From Granulicella arctica (GTDB taxonomy: Bacteria; Acidobacteriota; Terriglobia; Terriglobales; Acidobacteriaceae): a stretch of DNA of 64,000 bases. The notes below the pieces were generated by a model that was not told the DNA's origin, made no database searches, and worked only from the letters and a program-made list of their open reading frames with translations. Positions 9,066 through 21,447 of this stretch are shown in pieces (within the stretch, counting starts at the first letter, position 1; every line of letters starts with the position of its first letter). Both the position numbers and the translations under genes were made by a program. Location: the NCBI RefSeq assembly GCF_025685605.1, contig NZ_JAGTUT010000001.1, positions 2,480,001-2,544,000 of the forward strand, read 5' to 3'.

Positions 9066-9617
9066 CTAGTGGACGGTCAGGGCAGTGGCGGCGACGATAA
9101 GTCCAGCGACTCCAAGCGACAAGCCGAAGAAGAAGTAGGTTCGATTGCGCGTAAACAGCGTAACGGAGCAGAGGACCACTGCGATCTGAAGCAGGGCTTC
9201 GCCGAGATCATAGCGACCGGCCTGCCGTTCGGCGTGGGCCACCTCACCCTCAAACTCATGGGCTTTGTTCTGCTGTTCGACCAGATCCTCTTTCCATTTC
9301 GCGATATGCGCCTTGAACTCACCGATCTTCTGCTGGACTGCAGGAGTCGGCGTTCCATTCAGGCCTAGCGTGTCGACGACGACGGAGAGATTGTCCTGCC
9401 GGATCTTCTTTGCCTGGTACTCGTTCCATTGATCGGTGGCGCGGCCTTCCATAAGAACAGCCTCTGTGTGCGTGCGATGGCCTAGAACCGTCACCATGGC
9501 GACCAGGACGGCAAGGATCGAGATGGCGAGGGAAATGCTGGTGAGCGACTCTTCCTTCTTGCCTTCGCCTGCCTCTTTGAGCTGATTCGAGAATTCCTGA
9601 ATTTCTGTGGGTTCCAT
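9066..9617 (-). CDS. DUF4337 membrane protein
   Basis: A 183-residue protein of the DUF4337 type. Layout: a short acidic N terminus; TM1 (SISLAISILAVLVAMVTVLG); a long charged, helical, periplasmic or cytoplasmic domain with the MEGRATDQWNEYQAKKIR segment typical of the family; and two C-terminal hydrophobic segments (LLQIAVVLCSVTLF, GLSLGVAGLIVAATAL). The function is unknown. ATG 9617 is preferred because the family begins at MEPTE; an ATG at 9644 would add nine residues. No good Shine-Dalgarno site is seen for either start. Confidence 0.8.
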   Translation of the reverse strand: MEPTEIQEFSNQLKEAGEGKKEESLTSISLAISILAVLVAMVTVLGHRTHTEAVLMEGRATDQWNEYQAKKIRQDNLSVVVDTLGLNGTPTPAVQQKIGEFKAHIAKWKEDLVEQQNKAHEFEGEVAHAERQAGRYDLGEALLQIAVVLCSVTLFTRNRTYFFFGLSLGVAGLIVAATALTVH

Positions 9618-9825
9618 GCGAGTGATTCTAGCGTGCAGCTGCATTGCTGTCTCTGGTGCCGAAAGGCCATTGTCCGAAGAACATGGGAGCCTGTAAGGCT
9701 GAATTCCCTGGGTTAATCATGGGGAATAAGCCGCAGTTGTAAAACATGATGAATTTCAAAGGGGCATAAACATTGGCTCGATCGAGTTTTCGACAGGTTT
9801 GCACTGTTATCAACAGGTGAAAAGG

Positions 9826-9854
9826 TTGCATGGATTCTAATCGACTGCTAATCT
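9826..9854 (+). promoter_or_regulatory. Candidate rRNA promoter, distal
   Basis: TTGCAT at 9826-9831 and TAATCT at 9849-9854, with a 17-base spacer. It shares spacing, but not flanking sequence, with the two promoters further down. Confidence 0.4.
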
Positions 9855-9924
9855 CAGGAAGTCGCAAAGAGGTAACGAGCTTGTAAGCGGGCAATGTGGA
9901 GCTTCCAAGTGAGAAACAAAAGGC

Positions 9925-9953
9925 TTGCAAAGCGGTAGAAAGCAAGATACTCT
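9925..9953 (+). promoter_or_regulatory. Candidate rRNA promoter P1
   Basis: TTGCAA at 9925-9930, a 17-base spacer and TACTCT at 9948-9953. The spacer and -10 (AGC..GAAAGC..GATACTCT) closely match the P2 site 299 bases downstream, which argues against chance. Confidence 0.55.
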
Positions 9954-10223
9954 AAGCGAGTTGCAGAAATAAGAAACAAAGAAACAAGCTTCGCACCTCG
10001 ACTCTGGTAACAAGTGAGTGAGTGGCAGTCGGAGCGCAGTCCAAGCGTTTGATCTAGGGTAGAGCCAATGGCCTACCGATCCAAACCCAAGCCACTGCAG
10101 TTGAAGTACCTAGGAGCTAAGTGCTCCGCGACAGCTATCTGTCGTTACGATGTTTTAGTTATTAGCGCTGAGCGCGAACGATGTTTCAAGTCTTCTTCGA
10201 GAAGATGGAAACGAAATAAGAAG

Positions 10224-10252
10224 TTGACAAGCCGAGAAAAGCTTGATACTCT
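10224..10252 (+). promoter_or_regulatory. Candidate rRNA promoter P2
   Basis: Consensus -35 TTGACA at 10224-10229, a 17-base spacer and TACTCT at 10247-10252, preceded by GA as in P1. It lies about 340 bases before mature 16S. Confidence 0.6.
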
Positions 10253-10440
10253 TAGAAAGTTCGCGAAAGACGTTTACAAGTTGCTACGTTGCTCTGACCG
10301 GTTGAGGTTACGCCGAGTAGAGAAGAGTCAACAGGCACCAATCAAACGAAATACAGCGTTACACAAGTTCGAGGACACATCGTGGCTTTGCCCGATTGGT
10401 CCTTGATCCAAAACTGCCCGCTTAGGTGGATGCAGTCCGG

Positions 10441-10452
10441 ATCTTTGACAAC
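10441..10452 (+). promoter_or_regulatory. boxA-like antitermination site in the leader
   Basis: ATCTTTGACAAC resembles the bacterial boxA core (CTTTGAxAAC) bound by NusB/NusE. The TTTGACAAC core recurs in the 16S-23S spacer at 12739-12747, which is where a second boxA is usual. Confidence 0.5.
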
Positions 10453-10542
10453 ATAGTTGAACGTGCCAGTCGTGAGATGATACGAAATTGGTTTAGTCAT
10501 TCTCACTAGTTACAAACCTCCGCTCTTTCGAGCAGCGGGGGC

Positions 10543-10580
10543 GCTTGATCCACACCGACCCCTGTCGTTGTGTGGCAAGC
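10543..10580 (+). other. Hairpin immediately before 16S
   Basis: GCTTG-at-CCACAC-CGAC-ccct-GTCG-tt-GTGTGG-CAAGC folds into a 15-pair stem with small interruptions. It ends about ten bases before the mature 16S 5' end and is probably part of pre-rRNA folding or processing. Confidence 0.55.
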
Positions 10581-10589
10581 AAACCAAGA

Positions 10590-12091
<1,502 letters not shown>

Positions 12092-12407
12092 CTAAAGAGA
12101 ACATCTCGGCATACTTCAACGCCCTGCGAATGCAGGCGGCTCTGGTCTCACGACCACCCGAGTTGATGTAGTGACCGAGTACCATCTGTATGAGCGCAAG
12201 CAAGTACAGATGAGCCTGAACTAGACCCTCTTTATTTCGCTTATCTGTCAACACCGATGGTCAATAGCGGCATAGCTGCTATGCACGTTCAACTGTGTCC
12301 TCGAAACCTTTCGAGAGAGCTCAATTCTCAGTCCTCACGGATTGAAAACAGAGCAGCCTGCGTATCGGTTCTCACCTGTAAATGGAGGGAACCGATGCTG
12401 TAGAGTC

Positions 12408-12484
<77 letters not shown>

Positions 12485-12518
12485 TTCCTTATCAACATTT
12501 GCTATAGTAGATAGCGAT

Positions 12519-12594
12519 GGGGCTGTAGCTCAGTTGGGAGAGCGCCTGCTTTGCAAGCAGGATGTCATCGGTTCGATCCCGGTCAGCTCCACCA
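12519..12594 (+). tRNA. tRNA-Ala (TGC)
   Basis: 76 bases, 34 bases after tRNA-Ile. It begins GGGGCTGTAGCTCAG, has the anticodon TGC at 12552-12554 and the T-loop GTTCGATCC, and ends with an encoded CCA. The Ile-Ala pair is the classic bacterial spacer arrangement. Confidence 0.97.
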
Positions 12595-12736
12595 TCCACT
12601 CTCGATATGGTTAATTCAACAAGTGATGTCTGCTTGAGGTTGAGTCTCTGCTTGGCAGAGATTGAACCTTGAGCAGGAATGCTCAAGCCGCCTTAGGGTG
12701 CGATAGCGACACGCAGTAATGCGAACCGCTCAACGA

Positions 12737-12748
12737 TTTTTGACAACT
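12737..12748 (+). promoter_or_regulatory. boxA-like site in the spacer
   Basis: TTTTTGACAACT before 23S repeats the core of the leader site at 10444-10452. It partly overlaps the 5' arm of the 23S processing stem that begins at 12743. Confidence 0.45.
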
Positions 12749-12775
12749 GAATAGATTGGGTAAATATAACTACAA
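12743..12775 (+). repeat. 5' arm of the outer 23S processing stem
   Basis: ACAACTGAATAGATTGGG (12743-12760) is the exact reverse complement of 16046-16063, and TATAACTACAA (12765-12775) of 15998-16008. The pairs are properly nested around 23S. Confidence 0.7.
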
Positions 12776-12979
12776 GGCTGAGCAGCTTATGCTTCCAGGT
12801 TGTTTCTGGTAGCTAAACTGTCAATCAGTATTGAGTGTCTTTAGAATAATTTTCGTGTTACCGGCAAGGAGGAAGTGCTTCAGTAATGAAGTGTTTACTC
12901 TAAGCTGTACGACACAGGCGTGGACTATTATCAAACGTAGATTGCTCTACGAGTAGAGGTTGTTGCTCTGCTGCGTGCG

Positions 12980-12991
12980 AGTAAATTCTAT

Positions 12992-12999
<8 letters not shown>
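12980..12999 (+). repeat. 5' arm of the inner 23S end stem
   Basis: AGTAAATTCTATGG (12980-12993) pairs exactly with 15937-15950. After one mismatch, CAAGC (12995-12999) pairs with GCTTG (15931-15935). This is the usual terminal stem bringing together the 23S ends. Confidence 0.75.
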
Positions 13000-15930
<2,931 letters not shown>

Positions 15931-15938
<8 letters not shown>

Positions 15939-15950
15939 ATAGAATTTACT
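15931..15950 (+). repeat. 3' arm of the inner 23S end stem
   Basis: GCTTG and CCATAGAATTTACT pair with 12995-12999 and 12980-12993. Confidence 0.75.
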
Positions 15951-15997
15951 CTGCGCAGTGAGAAAGTCCACTGTTCTAGAGTCATTCAATACAAGCT

Positions 15998-16063
15998 TTG
16001 TAGTTATACTTTTGGGCAATACGCAACATGTAATAGACGTCTAAACCCAATCTATTCAGTTGT
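15998..16063 (+). repeat. 3' arms of the outer 23S processing stem
   Basis: TTGTAGTTATA (15998-16008) and CCCAATCTATTCAGTTGT (16046-16063) are exact complements of the two 5' arms. A 37-base bulge separates them on this side, against four bases on the other. Confidence 0.7.
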
Positions 16064-16094
16064 GGAAGATCGCGTGAGCGATATTTCTAAAGTT

Positions 16095-16212
<118 letters not shown>

Positions 16213-16220
16213 TAATACAG

Positions 16221-16252
16221 AAGCCCCATCCTTCACAGGATGGGGCTTTTTA
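16221..16252 (+). terminator. Rho-independent terminator of the rRNA operon
   Basis: AAGCCCCATCC / GGATGGGGCTT, an 11-bp stem with a six-base loop followed by TTTT, starting nine bases after 5S. Confidence 0.9.
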
Positions 16253-17144
16253 CTGTTTAGCAGGTTGTTTGTCTGAAGTCTGCCCGGCTTATCGGATCTG
16301 GGCGTACATCTCGTCGTAATGAGGAGATGTAGCCTACGGTGCAGTTTTGGCTATGTAGTAGCGGCGGTAGGTCAATCTCGATTTCTGCTCATCTCCAAAT
16401 GTTGGGAGACTTCGCATCAACTTGAGAAAATATCTGTCCGTCTCGATGAATCTTCGCAAAGGTCGTGACTGGTGGTGAGCCTTGCAAATGATGCCACTTT
16501 CTAGCGGTCCGGGTGCCTCTTGCTCGTGAAATGACGAGCTTGATTTGGGGACACTGCTTTATGTGATGAGGTGGGTACATTCAGCAACTGAACTCGATTG
16601 ATAGCTGCTCAATGCATCTGGCCTGCGAGACTGCTTGTTCTCTAATATGGCCCTATCCCTAATAAGATCGCCGCGCAGAACGCCTTTAGAGTTGGGGTCC
16701 TAATAAGCCAGCGCTCGTAATTACTGACTGCTGATTTGCTGAGCTGTGGGCTCGACGCTTCTCCTCAGGTTTGGCTCATTCGGTGTACGACCAGAAAGCC
16801 TTAAGTAGTCGAGTACTCAAGGCATACCGACGAAGCAAGCGGTGCCTGGTTGAGCTGCGAATTCGAGAACTAACCGCTGTAGTACCGCTTTGTCTGTGTA
16901 GGTAGGTTCAGCTAAGAGGCTATGTCGACTATGTAGTCTCGCCGGCTTATCGTCCAGCCGCTGAGGGTTGCAAGCCTTCCAGAACTCCTACTCAGATATC
17001 ATTCCGAGCGCTGGGAGGCTAGCGTCAGCTAAATGACTATGGCATCACTGCAGTCCAGAATAATCTTCCCTGGAGGATCGCCCCTCACTCTTTGCACTGA
17101 CGTCTAAAACGTTCGACGGAGTCACTCTGCACGTTGCAGAAGCT
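16253..17144. other. Geneless region after the rRNA operon
   Basis: About 890 bases between the rRNA terminator and the minus-strand envelope operon. All frames are broken by stops, and the only open frame over 60 codons (16389-16580, minus) resembles nothing known. No tRNA, tmRNA, RNase P or 6S motif was recognised. It has lower GC than the neighbouring genes and may hold decayed sequence. Confidence 0.55.
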
Positions 17145-17177
17145 AGAAGAGGTACGGACATCGTCCGGACCTCTTCT
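17145..17177 (-). terminator. Hairpin after the envelope-stress operon
   Basis: AGAAGAGGT-a-CGGAC-atc-GTCCG-g-ACCTCTTCT, a 14-pair stem with one mismatch, lies 24 bases beyond the stop of the DUF4097 gene. No T run follows, so it may be a terminator or an RNA-stabilising end. Confidence 0.6.
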
Positions 17178-17201
17178 GGGCTACCGCAAATCTTCGTTTC
17201 C

Positions 17202-19190
17202 TTAGTGTCGGCTCGATCTACGTTCATCGTCGCGCTCTTGTTCTGTCCTGCGAACATCGTCTTGGACGCGTCTCAGCCTGTCACGAACTTCGCTGTCGCT
17301 AAGTTCAACTCCACCGGACGATTTGGCGATCTGACTGCCGCTTGCGCTGATAGTAATTCGGGTTCCGTCGCTTCCCTTGTAGACCTTGCCGCCGTCGGCG
17401 CTTTCGGTGTAGTGAGTGCCGTCGCGGCCTTTGTAGATCTTGCTTCCGTCAGCACCTTCGGTTAGTTGCGTTCCGTCTTTGCTCTTATAAGAGCTGCTAC
17501 CGTCGGCGTTAGCGGTGATCCTGAGTCCTTCTTTCCCGACAACTACACTGCTTCCGTCGGCACCAGACGTGATCCTCACACCGTCTTTACCGACGTAAAC
17601 GCTGCTACCGTCCTCGTCCTTGATGTTGATCTGCGGTGCTGCGGGCGCCACTGGAGGGCGCGGCGGGGCGATCGGAAGCGGCGCAATTGAGGCTTTTTTC
17701 AGGGATACGTCTCCTTGGCTGGTGTTGATGCGAATCAGCGAGCCGCCTTTCCCGATAGTGCCGTTGAGAATTTTGCGGCTTTCATTCTCCTGGGACGGGA
17801 GCGAGAAGTCGTTCTCCACATCGCCATCGCTTGTTTCGGCATTTACGACGAAGTTGGCGTGGTCAGGAAGGGTCAGGCTTACGGAACCGTTGCGGTTCTG
17901 CACCGTTACATTGCCGATTGGAGGTGCACTGGTCAGATCGACCGAGCCGTTCCTGTTGGTGACGGAGAGGTCGCCGGAGATCCGTTCCAGGGTTATGTTG
18001 CGATTACGCGTCGTCAGAACAACGGGTCCGACAGCCTGGTCTGCCGAGAGGTCGGCGTCTGGACTGATCTCCATTGTGCCGTCGAGACGACCAAGTTGGA
18101 AGTCGGTGCGGCTCGTGTGGAATCTGACCGCACTTGTAATGTGTTCAAGGTGCGTCGTGCCATAAAAGTCACCGGAAAGAGTAACCGGGCCGGCGATATC
18201 GGAGACCGTAAGATCCTGGCCGTGCCCTTCGAGCGACACTGCGCCGGTAACACCGTGCGCCGAGAAAGAAGATCCACCATTGTTGATATGGGCAGTGATC
18301 GGCCCGGCAATGGCTGAAAGTGAGACATCGCCGTGGTTCGCAGTAACGGTAAGCGGCGACTTGAGTGAGTCAACGTGAATGTCACCGTGATTTGCGGTCA
18401 GGGTGACGTTTGAAGCTGGTGGGACGGTCAAGTTGAGGTCTACTACTGAGCCTGCGACCGTAGGAACTTTGATAGAGGTTTGATTGTTTCTGCTCTCTAT
18501 TTCGGGTGATAGATCGCGCGCCTTCTTCTCGGCATCTGCATCGGAGCGTGAGTAGACCTGTTTGTGAACTGAGAGATGAATAAGGCCATCTGTGCTGGTA
18601 CCGCTTACGGTGATTTCCCCCCGAGGATTATCGATTGTGAGCGCTCCGCCGGCCGGGAAAGCATCCGTTAGAATCTCATCGCTCTCGTGCTTGTCACCAA
18701 GGAACTCCTGAATGTTGTCGGAGTTGAAGTTAATTCCGTGGCCAAAGTAGTCACGTCCACCATGTCCACCGGTGAAGAAAAGTCCTACAAGACCGAGGAT
18801 GATAATGAGGAAGATCACGCCGCCGCCAACGCTCCGGCGTACATAGGGTCGTTGGGGGTCCGGTGTGCGGAACTGGTCGACACCCCATTCGGCGACTAGA
18901 ACCAAGCCGATAACGACTAACAGAAGCGGCCACCAGTGCCCGTAAAGCTCCCAGACGCGATCACTATGCAGGTGCCCTGTCTGGGTGAGCAGGAAGATGA
19001 CACCTACCAAGATCACTATGACCGGCCCAAGAATAGACCGCCGGCGTAAGCCCCTCATCTGCTGGCGGTAGAGATCTTTCTGCGCGCGTGCCTGGTCGCG
19101 CATGATGCGGCGTTGATACTTCCAGTCCTGGCCGTTCGGCGGACCATAAGGTGGTGGGGTAGGAGGGTACGGTGGAGGATAGCCAGCCAT
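17202..19190 (-). CDS. DUF5668/DUF4097 membrane protein with 18-residue DG repeats
   Basis: A 662-residue protein, last in the sigma-factor operon. Order: a Pro/Tyr-rich N terminus (1-20); a basic segment; a LiaI/DUF5668-type pair of TM helices (about 50-105, VIVILVGVIFLL and WPLLLVVIGLVLVAEW); another TM (about 122-140); a long DUF4097-type beta-solenoid (about 160-500), with many turns such as LTANHGDIHV and VTNRNGSVDL; a Pro-rich linker; five and a half 18-residue repeats of the form xADGSxxYxGKDGxxITx (about 523-628); and a charged, Arg/Glu-rich C terminus. DUF4097/LiaF proteins sense or modulate envelope stress, so this is probably an output or sensor of the operon. AGGAGAG lies just before ATG 19190, which is two bases after the upstream stop. 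Confidence 0.85.
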   Translation of the reverse strand: MAGYPPPYPPTPPPYGPPNGQDWKYQRRIMRDQARAQKDLYRQQMRGLRRRSILGPVIVILVGVIFLLTQTGHLHSDRVWELYGHWWPLLLVVIGLVLVAEWGVDQFRTPDPQRPYVRRSVGGGVIFLIIILGLVGLFFTGGHGGRDYFGHGINFNSDNIQEFLGDKHESDEILTDAFPAGGALTIDNPRGEITVSGTSTDGLIHLSVHKQVYSRSDADAEKKARDLSPEIESRNNQTSIKVPTVAGSVVDLNLTVPPASNVTLTANHGDIHVDSLKSPLTVTANHGDVSLSAIAGPITAHINNGGSSFSAHGVTGAVSLEGHGQDLTVSDIAGPVTLSGDFYGTTHLEHITSAVRFHTSRTDFQLGRLDGTMEISPDADLSADQAVGPVVLTTRNRNITLERISGDLSVTNRNGSVDLTSAPPIGNVTVQNRNGSVSLTLPDHANFVVNAETSDGDVENDFSLPSQENESRKILNGTIGKGGSLIRINTSQGDVSLKKASIAPLPIAPPRPPVAPAAPQINIKDEDGSSVYVGKDGVRITSGADGSSVVVGKEGLRITANADGSSSYKSKDGTQLTEGADGSKIYKGRDGTHYTESADGGKVYKGSDGTRITISASGSQIAKSSGGVELSDSEVRDRLRRVQDDVRRTEQERDDERRSSRH

Positions 19191-19192
19191 GA

Positions 19193-20503
19193 TTATCTCT
19201 CCTCTTCGTCGTGCGTTGTTACGGGTGCAACCGATGTGCTGGTCGGGGGAGTTGGATTTGTGCCGGCTGCCTGCGGATAGGCGGGATAGCTATAGGGTAG
19301 GGGTGCCGCGGCGCTGTAGGTTGACCGCTCGAAGAACGTCATGAGACCGGCGACGATGATGAAAAGGGGCCAGCTATGCGACCACGAGAGGATGTCGAAC
19401 GTGTCCAGAAGAAAGAGAACGCCGACCAGGACGACCCAGATCGACCCCCGTAAGGCACGGAAAAGGCGCAGACGATAGCCGGGTGTACCGTCATCAGAGA
19501 TGCCAACGCCGGTGTTTGTCATCTTGCGGACGAAGATCCAAACACCTGTCGCGATCAGGATAAATGGAATAACACGCTCGACAGGGAAGTTGTGGAACCA
19601 ACCGGTGCTTCCGAAGAAGAACAGGACCCCGAAGGCGATGAGCAGGATGGCGCCTACAGGAAAGCGATTTCTTTGGGAAACAAGATCGGGGTCGTTGTAC
19701 GGCGAGGTTGGGACATATGGGGGCACGGACGGCCCGTAGCCAGCATTGGGTGGTCCGAAGGGCACGTTGCTGTAGGTCCCGGCTCCGCCATAGGTCTGAC
19801 CTGCTCCTCCCCCCTGCTTGAAGTGACTTCCATCATTGCCAACGAAGCTCTGCGATCCATCAGGAGATTGCGTGAAGCGAGTCCCGTCATTGGCAACGAA
19901 GCCCTGTGTTCCTTGTGGGTTTGGCGTGAATGGCTGCTCGGATACGGTCTGGGCTGACCCAGTCGGTCCACCTGGAGGAGGTGGGGCAGTAGCGGTCCAG
20001 GATTTGTTGAAGCCAAGCTTCTCGCCGATGTCATTGAGCCCAAAGGGGTTCGGGAGCGGCGTGCCATCGCGGCGGGCGCGGGCTGTGTGGTATGCCTCAA
20101 AGACCTGATAGAACACCCAGCCAGCGACAAAGAGTCCGAAAAGACCATTGTTGTTCGACAGGCTCACGAGAACCGCAAAGATCACGAGGTGGACAACGCC
20201 CTTCGCGTACTGCCCGTTGTACATCGCGCCGACCCCGGGGATCAGGCCCAGCAGACCCGCGAGTGCAGGGTTGGGAGCGCCTGGAATTAGAGGCACTGCT
20301 GATGCGCCGTACGGGACATTGACATTTCCGTAGGGTGTACCCGAGGCAGAGGTGGCAGTATCTGCAGCGGCGAGACGTGCTGCCAAGCAGGGTTCACAGA
20401 AGACGGCAGTCCCGACGGTCCGGGTGCATTCACTGCAAAGCGGCTTGCCGCAATTCTGACAAAAAGCTACACGTTCACGATCTGGGTGATTGGCGCAGTT
20501 CAT
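19193..20503 (-). CDS. Zinc-finger membrane protein with LiaI/DUF5668 segments
   Basis: A 436-residue protein. Residues 1-45 form a B-box-like zinc finger (C3, H6, then CQNC, CSEC and CEPC pairs). A TM2-like double helix follows at about 80-140 (GLIPGVGAMYNGQYAKG is the usual loop). Then come a Pro/Gly-rich linker with two DG repeats (GFVANDGTRFTQ, SFVGNDGSHFKQ) and four C-terminal hydrophobic segments arranged as two DUF5668-type hairpins (about 280-410). The repeats resemble those of the downstream protein. Its start overlaps the anti-sigma stop as ATGA, so the two are translationally coupled. The role is unknown but is tied by context to envelope stress. Confidence 0.85.
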   Translation of the reverse strand: MNCANHPDRERVAFCQNCGKPLCSECTRTVGTAVFCEPCLAARLAAADTATSASGTPYGNVNVPYGASAVPLIPGAPNPALAGLLGLIPGVGAMYNGQYAKGVVHLVIFAVLVSLSNNNGLFGLFVAGWVFYQVFEAYHTARARRDGTPLPNPFGLNDIGEKLGFNKSWTATAPPPPGGPTGSAQTVSEQPFTPNPQGTQGFVANDGTRFTQSPDGSQSFVGNDGSHFKQGGGAGQTYGGAGTYSNVPFGPPNAGYGPSVPPYVPTSPYNDPDLVSQRNRFPVGAILLIAFGVLFFFGSTGWFHNFPVERVIPFILIATGVWIFVRKMTNTGVGISDDGTPGYRLRLFRALRGSIWVVLVGVLFLLDTFDILSWSHSWPLFIIVAGLMTFFERSTYSAAAPLPYSYPAYPQAAGTNPTPPTSTSVAPVTTHDEEER

Positions 20504-21447
20504 ACGAATTCCCCTTCCTGCAGGGTGCTGCTGGTGGTGGCAGAGACGCGTACAAGGCTCAACGATGGGGAAGTCGTGAAGTCTGCAAAATACAGCGAAG
20601 CGAGGGACATGGGATCGGCGGGTACCTGCCTACGGCTGGTACCGGAGCCGGTGCGCGGCCGATTTTGTTTTTGATCGGGCTGCCCGTTTTTAGTTCCAGG
20701 TGCTGAGTCGTCCTTCTTATCGGTGGACTGTGGCGAGGCTGGAATGTCGTTGTCGGTGGATCGCTGAAGGTCGCGGACGCGGGATTCGAGCTCGTATACC
20801 GCCCGAAGGTTGTCAACGTAGCGAACGACGTGTGCATTCGCCTGGTAAAAGCTGCGTTTGACGCTCGATGGCTTGAGGTCGCTTGCGCGCAATTCGTTGA
20901 GACGCACCCCCGTGAGATTCAGGGTCAGACCGATTGAGAAGAACGCCATCGCTGCCGTCATCGCAAGTCTGGGCTGGAGCAGGCTCTGGCCAATGGACTT
21001 CACATGGAAGGCGGCGGCGACCCGGCTGCGGAAGGGAAGTACGGCTGCCGTCCGGACGGGTAAGGCGCTTCCTGCTCCCGCGAGGCTTGCAGTGGGTGCG
21101 ATCAAAGTGTTCGGGGTAGGCAGGATAGAGAGATTTCGCAGCTGTGCCGACGGAGCAATACCGCTGGTGCGGGCGAGGATGAGTTCGAGGAGAGCGTCCG
21201 GGGGCTCGGGCTGCGGCGTCCGCAACATCTCCAGCCAGGCAGCCCCACGCTCTGCCTCAGCGAGCATCTGACTGCAACTGACGCAACCGGCCAGATGCTG
21301 ATCGAACCGTGTCTGATCCTCTGCCGAGAGGGTGCCGTCCATAACGTCGGCCAGCATCGCTTCGCATTGTGCGCAATGCTGCGAACCGCCCGTGTTTGCG
21401 GGCTTGGCGCTACCGAATTGAGGAAGGTCTTGATTGAACTTGGCCAC
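20500..21447 (-). CDS. Zinc-finger (zf-HC2) anti-sigma factor
   Basis: A 315-residue putative membrane-bound anti-sigma factor. The N-terminal zinc anti-sigma motif spans about residues 24-64 (HCAQC ... HLAGCVSC, with the H-x3-C-x2-C core). It should bind the sigma factor encoded just upstream. A single TM helix is at about 155-180 (LAMTAAMAFFSIGLTLNL). The extracytoplasmic C-terminal part contains a short coiled-coil stretch (AVYELESRVRDLQRS) and a Lys/Gln-rich region. The GTG start at 21447 immediately follows the sigma stop with no gap, so translation is coupled. Regulated release, by proteolysis or conformational change, is usual for the family but not shown here. Confidence 0.88.
   Translation of the reverse strand: MAKFNQDLPQFGSAKPANTGGSQHCAQCEAMLADVMDGTLSAEDQTRFDQHLAGCVSCSQMLAEAERGAAWLEMLRTPQPEPPDALLELILARTSGIAPSAQLRNLSILPTPNTLIAPTASLAGAGSALPVRTAAVLPFRSRVAAAFHVKSIGQSLLQPRLAMTAAMAFFSIGLTLNLTGVRLNELRASDLKPSSVKRSFYQANAHVVRYVDNLRAVYELESRVRDLQRSTDNDIPASPQSTDKKDDSAPGTKNGQPDQKQNRPRTGSGTSRRQVPADPMSLASLYFADFTTSPSLSLVRVSATTSSTLQEGEFV

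Larger units (their letters stand above)
9645..10589 (+). other. rRNA operon leader and promoter region
   Basis: About 945 bases without a convincing gene, AT-richer than its surroundings. It holds three candidate sigma-70 promoters, a boxA-like site and a strong hairpin just before 16S, each listed separately. The open frames at 9628-9945 (minus) and 10068-10406 (plus) match nothing I know and are best seen as chance. Confidence 0.7.
12595..12991 (+). other. Spacer between tRNA-Ala and 23S
   Basis: No gene. It contains an imperfect hairpin at about 12632-12675 (GAGGTT..TCTCTGC / GCAGAGA..AACCT), a boxA-like site, and the 5' arms of two long-range stems that enclose 23S. Confidence 0.7.

Noticed and set aside
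10068-10406. 112-codon frame in the rRNA leader
   Set aside because: No recognisable domain, a very basic translation, and it overlaps the promoter P2; probably chance.
12492-12686. Minus-strand frame of 64 codons over tRNA-Ala
   Set aside because: It is the complement of the tRNA and spacer, a well-known false protein.
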